Shown here piece after piece: positions 54,711 to 62,076 of a DNA stretch of 64,000 bases. Below the pieces are notes generated by a model. That model ran no database searches. It had not been told where the DNA came from and saw only the letters and a program-made list of their open reading frames with translations. The position numbers were made by a program, and so were the translations under genes. The DNA lies in contig NZ_JAQAGY010000014.1 of NCBI RefSeq assembly GCF_027533645.1, forward strand, positions 62,001 through 126,000, given 5' to 3'. Numbering within the stretch: position 1 is the stretch's first letter; each line of letters opens with the position of its first letter. This DNA comes from Paenibacillus caseinilyticus (lineage in GTDB: Bacteria > Bacillota > Bacilli > Paenibacillales > NBRC-103111).

Positions 54711-57700
54711 GCTTTGATAAAAAAAGCAAAACGGAATCGACCTCAGCTGTTATTAACGAAGTATCGACAAAGGAAATTGCCATCATCGGTATGGCGATGC
54801 ACTATCCCAAAGCAGCAAATCAGCATGAGTTTTGGAGTAATTTGATTCATGAACTGGATTGTTCAGGAGAATTCCCGGAAAAGCGCAGAGAAAACATCGA
54901 GGCTTACCTGCGGTTTAAGGGCACTCTCACGGAACCGGTTACCTATTTTCGCGGGACTTATTTGGAGGAGATCGATGAATTCGATTATGCCTTTTTTGGG
55001 ATCACCCCCAAAGAAGCTGATCTCATGGACCCGAACCAGAGATTGTTCCTGCAAACGGCCTGGAAAGCAATAGAGGACGCGGGGTACGGCGGTAAAAAGT
55101 GGGTCGGATCCAAAACCGGTGTGATTGTGAGCAGTGAGGGGGCCAAGCCGCTCAGCTACCAAACGATCATCCAGGAGGTGGAACCGGAGTCCACCTATCT
55201 CGCCTATCCGGGGAATTCCGGTCCCATGACCGCGAGCCGCATCTCTTATTTGTTGGATCTGCACGGACCGACGATGATGATTGACACGTCCTGTTCTTCT
55301 TCCCTGAGCGCGGTGAATGCGGCGGTTCAACTGCTGCGCAGCGGTCAGATGGACCAGGCGATCGTGGGCGCGATCAAGCTCAACCTGTTCCCGGTCGATA
55401 CCGGATCTCGTGTGGGGATGGAATCCTCAGACGGGCGGACGCGAACCTTCTCGGATAACTCCGATGGCACCGCCATGGGCGAAGGATCTGCGGCCTTGAT
55501 CCTGAAGCCGTTAAGCAAAGCGGTGAGGGATGAAGATCATATATACGCGGTGATCAAAGGGAGCGCTTCCAACAATGATGGACGCGCGATCAGCATCACG
55601 GCTCCCAACCCGATTACCCAGGAGGCCGTTATTGTCGATGCGTGGAGAGATGCCGGAATCGATCCGGAGCACCTCTCTTACATGGAAGCACATGGAACAG
55701 CAACCCAGCTCGGAGATCCCATTGAGATTTCGGGTATGACCAAAGCCTTTCAGCGCTACACGGATAAGAAGCAATTTTGTGCTGTGGGCTCCGTCAAATC
55801 CAACTATGCTCACACGTATAGTCTGGCCGGGATTACAGGAGTCATCAAGGCGGCGCTCAGCTTGCAGCATAAGCAGATTCCTGCCTCCCTACATTTTGAT
55901 AAACCGAATCACAATATCTCGTTCGAAGAATCCCCTCTCTATATCAACGATCAGCTGACAGACTGGGAATCGGATGGCAGGCCCCGTCTGTGCGGCGTAA
56001 GCTCGTTTGGCATGAGCGGAACCAACTGCCACATCGTGCTGGAGGAGGCTCCGCCGAGGAAAGCGGCTCCGCCTGTACAGGAAGGCCCTCATGTGCTCGT
56101 CCTCTCAGCCAAAACAGAAACCGCACTGCGCCGGCTGCTCACGGAGTATGTGCGTGATCTCACCCGCCAACAGGGCGAACCGCCAAGTCTGAGAGATATC
56201 TGTTACACGGCGAGCACAGGCAGGGAGCATTATCCTCACCGCATAGCCATGGTTGCGGAGGATATGCGGGATCTTCATAGCAAGCTGCTCGGATTGGCCC
56301 GGGAAGGGTGGGAAGTACCACGGCAGAACGTGTATTACCAGCATGCAGGTCCATCATATGACAGCGAAGAAGCGGGGCTCCTTGTGGAACGGGTTCTTGA
56401 TGCAGACGAAGGGCGAGTGAACCTGCTGAAGAAGCTGGCGGAACTGTATGTACGGGGGGCCGATCCCGATTGGGACAAGCTGTACAGCAGGGAAGCCGCA
56501 CGCAAAGTGTCTCTCCCCACGTATCCATTCGACCGTATTCCCTGCTGGATCGATATTCCGGAAGCCTCCGCGGGAGGCGCCGTACATCCGGAGATGCTGC
56601 AGACCTTCCGGGAAATCGCTGCTTATCTGGAAGAACGGGTGAGCCTTGCGGGCGACGATGCAGCAGACCCAACAGAACCAACAGACCAGTCTAAGCTGGA
56701 GAAGTGGCTGGATGCATGCAGGAGGCTGCTGCCGGGCGAGTCTCAAGGATCTTCATCCACCGTCGAGCTGACGGGCAGGGCGGATGGCAGCTACACCCAA
56801 AAAGAGCGGGAAATCGCTGTGGTGTGGCAGAAGATCCTGGGCTCGAAGGTGGTGGACATTCATGAGGATTTCTTCGAGCGGGGTGGAGACTCCTTCACGG
56901 CCATTCAATTTGTATCAAAGCTCCACTCAGCCTATCAAGTGGCTCTGGGGGATATCTTCACGTACCGGACGGTCCATCTGCTGGCGAAGAACCTCCGGGA
57001 ACAAGGGGATACCCCGGAAGCGAAGCTGGAGAGGCTGAAGAAGAGCGCACAAGCCCCTTCCGAGATATCAGCGGCGATGCAGCAGTATATTCAGGAAGAA
57101 ACCGGAAAGTATGAGGCGCGCTGCAAGGAATTGGAGCACATCGACCTGCTTCAGAAGACGGAATATGCTCACATTCTCCTGACAGGCGCAACGGGTTACC
57201 TGGGTATTCATCTGCTGAGTGACCTGCTGAAAGAGACCAACAGTCATATTCATGTCCTCGTCAGAGGAAAGACGCAGAAAGAAGCCGAAGCGCGTCTCGC
57301 GGATAAATGGATCTATTATTTTGGATTTCAGGCTTTGGACCGGGCCAGGGTCACCATAGTCCGTGGAGATCTGGTGCAGGACCGATTCGGTTTGGCAGAT
57401 GAAATATATGACGCGCTCGCTCAGACTGTGGACTGCATCATTCATTCTGCGGCGATCGTGAAGCACTTTGGGGATTACTCTGAGTTCGAAGAGTTAAATG
57501 TCCAGGGCACGAGACGAATCATCCGGTTCGCTCAGGAGCAAGCTCCCAAAGCGATCAACTTTATTTCGACTACCGCTGTCTCCAAAGGGAGAATACAGGA
57601 TCGCGACTGTGTCGTATTTACGGAATACGATCATGATCTCGGTCAGGACATAGGCCATCCCTATGGGGAGAGCAAGCTGGAAGCGGAGAAGCTGGTTGTG

Positions 57701-58276
57701 GAAGCGAGAAGCCAGGGGCTGAACTGTCATATCTACAGGGTCGGCAATATTATGGGGCATTCCGTAACAGGCAGGTTCCAGGAGAACATGGAAGACAACG
57801 GACTGTATACCATAATCCGCTCGATGATCAAAATGGGCATGTTCCCAGGCAGCGCCCAAGGGGAGATCGACTTTACTTATATTGACTATGTCAGCCGCAG
57901 TATATGTCTGCTCTTTAACCGGCAGCACCTAAGTAATGAAACGTTTCATCTGATGAACCTGGATAAAACCAGCTTCCTTGAGTTGGGAGAGGCCGCGAGG
58001 GCATCCGGTTTGCCTGTGAGCGTGGCTCCTTATGAAGAGTTTATCGACTTTATGAGCGCGAACTACGGAGATGAACAGATGGGTCCCCATATTCATCATC
58101 TGCTGCTTCATTTTGGCTTCTTTGAGGAACGGCAGGAGGAGGAGCGGACCCACTCGGTCATGCTCTCAGGCAGGACGGAGTGGCTGCTGCAGCAGTTTGG
58201 ACTGGTGTGGAGAAAGCCGGACCCGGAGCAGTTGAAAAAAATACTGGATCACTGTGTAGAGGTTCAGTTCATCTGA
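54695..58276 (+). CDS. Polyketide synthase module: KS - ACP - thioester reductase
   Basis: A 1193-residue protein. Ketosynthase (about residues 25-450): C200 in DTSCSSSL, H333 in EAHGTATQLGDP and H373 in VKSNYAHTYSLAG, with an Ala replacing the usual Gly before H373. A post-KS linker (about 460-625) follows, without an AT. Carrier domain (about 700-770): phosphopantetheine Ser733 in ERGGDSFTAIQF. Reductase (about 825-1190): NADPH loop LLTGATGYLGIHLL, T960 in FISTTAVS and Y990/K994 in PYGESK, the extended-SDR type that releases thioesters as aldehydes or alcohols. It extends once with malonate from the trans-AT and then releases reductively. Confidence 0.92.
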   Translation: MAKLLSFDKKSKTESTSAVINEVSTKEIAIIGMAMHYPKAANQHEFWSNLIHELDCSGEFPEKRRENIEAYLRFKGTLTEPVTYFRGTYLEEIDEFDYAFFGITPKEADLMDPNQRLFLQTAWKAIEDAGYGGKKWVGSKTGVIVSSEGAKPLSYQTIIQEVEPESTYLAYPGNSGPMTASRISYLLDLHGPTMMIDTSCSSSLSAVNAAVQLLRSGQMDQAIVGAIKLNLFPVDTGSRVGMESSDGRTRTFSDNSDGTAMGEGSAALILKPLSKAVRDEDHIYAVIKGSASNNDGRAISITAPNPITQEAVIVDAWRDAGIDPEHLSYMEAHGTATQLGDPIEISGMTKAFQRYTDKKQFCAVGSVKSNYAHTYSLAGITGVIKAALSLQHKQIPASLHFDKPNHNISFEESPLYINDQLTDWESDGRPRLCGVSSFGMSGTNCHIVLEEAPPRKAAPPVQEGPHVLVLSAKTETALRRLLTEYVRDLTRQQGEPPSLRDICYTASTGREHYPHRIAMVAEDMRDLHSKLLGLAREGWEVPRQNVYYQHAGPSYDSEEAGLLVERVLDADEGRVNLLKKLAELYVRGADPDWDKLYSREAARKVSLPTYPFDRIPCWIDIPEASAGGAVHPEMLQTFREIAAYLEERVSLAGDDAADPTEPTDQSKLEKWLDACRRLLPGESQGSSSTVELTGRADGSYTQKEREIAVVWQKILGSKVVDIHEDFFERGGDSFTAIQFVSKLHSAYQVALGDIFTYRTVHLLAKNLREQGDTPEAKLERLKKSAQAPSEISAAMQQYIQEETGKYEARCKELEHIDLLQKTEYAHILLTGATGYLGIHLLSDLLKETNSHIHVLVRGKTQKEAEARLADKWIYYFGFQALDRARVTIVRGDLVQDRFGLADEIYDALAQTVDCIIHSAAIVKHFGDYSEFEELNVQGTRRIIRFAQEQAPKAINFISTTAVSKGRIQDRDCVVFTEYDHDLGQDIGHPYGESKLEAEKLVVEARSQGLNCHIYRVGNIMGHSVTGRFQENMEDNGLYTIIRSMIKMGMFPGSAQGEIDFTYIDYVSRSICLLFNRQHLSNETFHLMNLDKTSFLELGEAARASGLPVSVAPYEEFIDFMSANYGDEQMGPHIHHLLLHFGFFEERQEEERTHSVMLSGRTEWLLQQFGLVWRKPDPEQLKKILDHCVEVQFI

Positions 58277-58308
58277 CGGGACCGCAGCGGGAGGAGAATA
58301 GGGAAGCG

Positions 58309-59667
58309 TTGGCAGACCATCTAATGAATATCATCCGTGATCCTGAGCGGATTCGCACGGGGATGACGGAGCGTCAGCGGCATGGACAGGATCTGACTTC
58401 GTATCATGCGGAGTATCTTCCCGATATGGTTCTCTACCCGAAGGACAAGGAAGAGGTACGAGGGATTATCGCTTATGCCCACCGCGTAGGGTGTCCCATC
58501 GTGCCGTTTGGGCTGGGAACGAGTGTGGAAGGACAAGTGGTTCCCGTCCGGGGAGGCATCAGCTTGGATTTCTCCCTTATGAACCGGATCCTGGAGATCA
58601 GGGAAGAGGACTTTGCGGTTCGGGTGGAGCCAGGGGTGACACGGGTTCAGCTGAATCAGGAGCTGAAGAAGCATGGGCTCTTCTTCCCCATTGACCCTGG
58701 CGTGGATGCCACGCTCGGAGGGATGGCCGCCACCAATGCGAGCGGCTGCAGCGCAGTTCGTTATGGAATGACCAGAGATCAAATCCTGGGGATGGAAGCC
58801 GTCTTGGCGGATGGTTCTATCATTCAGACGGGCAGCCTGGCCAGGAAATCATCAGCAGGCTATAACTTAACCCACCTGCTGGCCGGATCCGAAGGAACGC
58901 TCGCCGTATTTACGGAGCTGACCCTGCGCGTATACGGGCTGCCCGAGTCCTTTCTTTATGCAAAAGCCGTTTTTCCCGACCTGCAAAAAGCCTGTAAGGC
59001 AGCGAACCGGATGCTGTACCGTTCGATTGAGCCCAGTAAGCTTGAATTGGTGGATGAATATACGATACAGGCGATCAACGCTTACAAGCAGACGAACTAT
59101 GAGGTAAAACCAACCTTGTTCGTGGAGTTAAGCGGATGGAAGAGCACGGTGACGGCAGAATGGGAACGAGTGGAAGAAATCCTTCAGTCGGAGGGCGCGG
59201 AGGCGTGGAGCCATACGTTGGATGAGGCGTTCGGCGATCAATTATGGGATGCCCGGCGGCATGCGGCTCTGGCCATTGCGGCTTCGGCACCGGGGAAGAG
59301 ATTGATGACCACCGATGTATGTGTTCCCCTGTCCATTTTGCCGGAGGCAGTTATGGTTGCCAGAGAGGCCATGCGGGCGGAAGGCCTGCAGGGGGCTATT
59401 CTTGGGCATATTGGCGATGGGAATTATCATGCGGTGTTTCCGATCGATCCCTCCCATCCCGAAGAAGCGGCGAAGGCAGGGCAAATAAATGAGCGGATTG
59501 TCCGCTTTGCGCTGGAGCATGGGGGAACCTGCAGCGGAGAACACGGCGTCGGTCTTGGCAAAAGAAAGTACCTGAGTGAAGAACACGGAGATGCCCTGCT
59601 GTGGATGAAAAAAATGAAAGATGTATTTGATCCGCAGCAGATTTTAAATCCGGGAAAAATCTTTTAA
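58309..59667 (+). CDS. FAD-linked 2-hydroxy-acid oxidase (GlcD/D-lactate dehydrogenase type)
   Basis: A protein of about 452 residues with an N-terminal PCMH FAD-binding domain (VPFGLGTSVEGQVVPVRGGI, IDPGVDATLGGMAATNASG, LLAGSEGTLAVFTELTL) and a C-terminal oxidase domain ending GTCSGEHGVGLGKRKYL. The family oxidises 2-hydroxy acids to 2-oxo acids. Position between the PKS and the HmaS-like gene suggests 4-hydroxymandelate as substrate, giving 4-hydroxyphenylglyoxylate. The start is uncertain: TTG 58309 has GGAGGAG 12 nt upstream, ATG 58324 has a poorer site. It lies 32 bp after the PKS gene. Confidence 0.88.
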   Translation: MADHLMNIIRDPERIRTGMTERQRHGQDLTSYHAEYLPDMVLYPKDKEEVRGIIAYAHRVGCPIVPFGLGTSVEGQVVPVRGGISLDFSLMNRILEIREEDFAVRVEPGVTRVQLNQELKKHGLFFPIDPGVDATLGGMAATNASGCSAVRYGMTRDQILGMEAVLADGSIIQTGSLARKSSAGYNLTHLLAGSEGTLAVFTELTLRVYGLPESFLYAKAVFPDLQKACKAANRMLYRSIEPSKLELVDEYTIQAINAYKQTNYEVKPTLFVELSGWKSTVTAEWERVEEILQSEGAEAWSHTLDEAFGDQLWDARRHAALAIAASAPGKRLMTTDVCVPLSILPEAVMVAREAMRAEGLQGAILGHIGDGNYHAVFPIDPSHPEEAAKAGQINERIVRFALEHGGTCSGEHGVGLGKRKYLSEEHGDALLWMKKMKDVFDPQQILNPGKIF

Positions 59668-59686
59668 CCAGTGGAGGATGAGCAGG

Positions 59687-60811
59687 ATGAGCAATGCCAA
59701 GATGGAGTTAAAAGCAGAGCAGTTTGTCAGCGATGTATTCCCGATCGAGGATATCGATTATGTAGAGATTTTTGTGAGCAATGCCAGGCAGGCGTGCTTC
59801 TATTACAGCAAGCTGTTCGGTTTTCGGATCGCGGCCTATAAAGGGCTGGAAACGGGTTACCGCGATGCTTGCTCTTATCTGCTGCAGCAGGGCGAGATTC
59901 ATATCGTCCTCACCTCGGCCTACGAGCCGGAGCATGAGATCGCCGAGTTTGTCCATCTGCATGGGGATGGAGTCAAGGATATTGCCTTCCGTGTCAAAGG
60001 GATCGAGAAGCTTTATCAGACGGCCATCGAAAATGGCGGTATTCCCCTTCAACCGCCGCAGACGGTGGAAGATGAGCACGGGAAATTGAAAACAGCCCGG
60101 ATTGGCGCTTATGGGGAAATGGTTCATACGTTAGTGGAACGTACGGAATATAAGGGATTGTTTTTGCCGGGCTTCAAGGAAGTAAATGAAAGCGTTTCGG
60201 CTTATGACACCTGCTTAACCCGCTTCGACCATCTGGCCATTAATGTCGAATCGATGGACGAATGGGCCCAGTACTACGCGAGCGTATTTGGCTTTCACCT
60301 GTTAAATTCATTCGATAAGGATGATATTAGCTCGGAATCTTCTTCCCTGATGACCAAGGCGATGCAAAATGACACGGAACGGGTGAAGTTCCCGATCGTT
60401 GAGCCTGCTCCAGGCAAAAAGAAATCGCAGGTCCGTGAGTTTCTGGATTATAACCGGGGAGAGGGAGTAGGGCATATCGCGCTGGAAACCGACGATATCA
60501 TCAAGTCTGTAGAGAATCTGGAGAAGAACGGGCTGAAGTTTCTCTACACGCCCGATGCTTATTATACGCTGCTGCCTGGCCGTGTTGGCGAGATTGAGGA
60601 GCCTGTCGACAGGCTGAATCAGCTCAACATCCTGGTTGACCGGGACGAGGAAGGATACCTGCTGCAGATTTTCGCCCATCCGATGGAAGACCGCCCTACG
60701 CTCTTCTTCGAAGTGATTCAACGCAAAGGGTCCAAGGGCTTCGGAAACGGGAATATTAGGGCTTTATTTGAAGCGATAGAACGCGAGCAGTTGAAGAGAG
60801 GGAACCTATGA
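59687..60811 (+). CDS. 4-hydroxyphenylpyruvate dioxygenase family enzyme, probable hydroxymandelate synthase
   Basis: A 374-residue non-haem iron dioxygenase of two vicinal-oxygen-chelate halves. The iron ligands are H182 (FDHLAINV), H263 (GVGHIALET) and E342 (LFFEVIQRKG). Compared with Gram-positive HPPDs recalled from memory (FPINEPA, GVQH, DHVVGNV), this protein has V238 in FPIVEPA, G262 in GVGH and an AI after DHL. Actinobacterial hydroxymandelate synthases also lack that Asn (TLIEPD) and have DHFAI. With an oxidase and an aminotransferase on either side, the likely product is 4-hydroxymandelate rather than homogentisate. ATG 59687 has GGAGG 9 nt upstream. Confidence 0.85.
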   Translation: MSNAKMELKAEQFVSDVFPIEDIDYVEIFVSNARQACFYYSKLFGFRIAAYKGLETGYRDACSYLLQQGEIHIVLTSAYEPEHEIAEFVHLHGDGVKDIAFRVKGIEKLYQTAIENGGIPLQPPQTVEDEHGKLKTARIGAYGEMVHTLVERTEYKGLFLPGFKEVNESVSAYDTCLTRFDHLAINVESMDEWAQYYASVFGFHLLNSFDKDDISSESSSLMTKAMQNDTERVKFPIVEPAPGKKKSQVREFLDYNRGEGVGHIALETDDIIKSVENLEKNGLKFLYTPDAYYTLLPGRVGEIEEPVDRLNQLNILVDRDEEGYLLQIFAHPMEDRPTLFFEVIQRKGSKGFGNGNIRALFEAIEREQLKRGNL

Positions 60812-62010
60812 GAGCGGGAGAGACGGGGGCGGCCCACCGCTTGGCAGCCTGGACGCAGCTTACAAAGCGTTCCGCACTGCAGGATATGCTCGAGCTGACG
60901 AGCGGTCCTGAATATATTTCCTTTGGGCTGGGGCTGCCGAATGCGGAGTGTTTCCCGCTAGAGCAGCTGGCGGTCTCGGCATCGGAGGTGCTGCTGGGGC
61001 AGTCGAACCCTCTGCAGTATGCTCCTCCGGTGGAGGAGCTGAAGCAGCAAATTCAGCTCCTGATGAGACAGCGCGGCGTGGAGTGCCGTACTTCACAAAT
61101 CTTTCTTACTGCGGGGGCGCAGCAGGGAATCGGCCTACTGGCACGTCTCCTGCTCGAGCCCGGCCGGGCCGTGTTGACCGAAGAAGTGACCTATACGGGC
61201 TTTTTGCAGGTGCTGGAGCCTTATCAACCGCGGATGCTGACTGTGCCCACCGATCCGGTGTCAGGGATTGACGTGGAGCAGGTCGAGAGAGTGCTGCAGA
61301 GCGAAGAGCGTCCGGCCTGTATGTATGTGATTCCGAGCGGCCACAACCCCCTCAGCTATACACTCAGCAGAGAGAAGCGGCAGAGGCTGGCTGAGCTGGC
61401 AGCCCAATACGAAGTACCGCTGATCGAGGATGATCCCTATGGGTTCCTCGCCTATGAAGATGCGGGCATCCCGGCGATCAAGTCCTTTGAATCCGAGTGG
61501 GTGTTTTATATCGGGTCCTTTTCCAAGATTCTTGCCCCCGGTTTGAGACTGGGATGGATTATTGCGAGCGAGGAGATCATGGAGAAGCTGTCTATTGTCA
61601 AGGAAGCGGCAGATATTAATACCGGCACGCTGACGCAGCGGATCGCCGCCAATTTTCTGCAGAAGGACGCGTTCTTGAGCCACCTGATGCATTTGCGTCA
61701 AGAGTACACTTCACGGAGAGACTGCATGCTGGAGCATTTGACGGAAGAGCTCGGCGGGGTTGGAGAGTGGACCCTTCCTTCGAGCGGGATGTTTATCTGG
61801 ATGCGGCTTCCCGCAACCATCAACGCGATGGAGCTATTCAGAGAATCGGTCACAACGGAGAAGGTTACCTTTTTTCCAGGTACGGTTTTTGCGGTGAACC
61901 AGAGCCCGGCGGCGTCTTCATCGATCCGTCTGAATTTCTCCTTTAACAACCAGGACAAGATTGAAGAGGGAATCGCGAGGTTATCCCGGTTGGTGAAGAG
62001 ACATGTGTAG
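60808..62010 (+). CDS. PLP-dependent aminotransferase, probable hydroxyphenylglycine aminotransferase
   Basis: A 400-residue fold-type I aminotransferase of the MocR/2-aminoadipate-transaminase branch, to which HpgT-type enzymes also belong. Features are YISFGLGLPNAECFP, the TAGAQQGIGL cofactor region, VIPSGHNPLSYTLS, the Asp of LIEDDPYGFLAY, and the Schiff-base K240 in YIGSFSKILAPGLRLGW. Its start overlaps the dioxygenase stop (ATGA). It would convert 4-hydroxyphenylglyoxylate to 4-hydroxyphenylglycine, using an amino donor such as tyrosine and so regenerating 4-hydroxyphenylpyruvate. Confidence 0.87.
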   Translation: MRAGETGAAHRLAAWTQLTKRSALQDMLELTSGPEYISFGLGLPNAECFPLEQLAVSASEVLLGQSNPLQYAPPVEELKQQIQLLMRQRGVECRTSQIFLTAGAQQGIGLLARLLLEPGRAVLTEEVTYTGFLQVLEPYQPRMLTVPTDPVSGIDVEQVERVLQSEERPACMYVIPSGHNPLSYTLSREKRQRLAELAAQYEVPLIEDDPYGFLAYEDAGIPAIKSFESEWVFYIGSFSKILAPGLRLGWIIASEEIMEKLSIVKEAADINTGTLTQRIAANFLQKDAFLSHLMHLRQEYTSRRDCMLEHLTEELGGVGEWTLPSSGMFIWMRLPATINAMELFRESVTTEKVTFFPGTVFAVNQSPAASSSIRLNFSFNNQDKIEEGIARLSRLVKRHV

Positions 62011-62076
62011 CCGCTTGTGGAGGCAATCCATGTAACCGTGCGTGGATACTTGTCAGGTTCTTATGGGGAGGGAAAC

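Noticed and set aside
59687..60811. Simple annotation as a catabolic HPPD for tyrosine degradation
   Set aside because: No homogentisate dioxygenase or fumarylacetoacetase gene is nearby. The gene is translationally coupled to an aminotransferase inside a PKS/NRPS operon, and active-site residues differ. HPPD activity still cannot be excluded.
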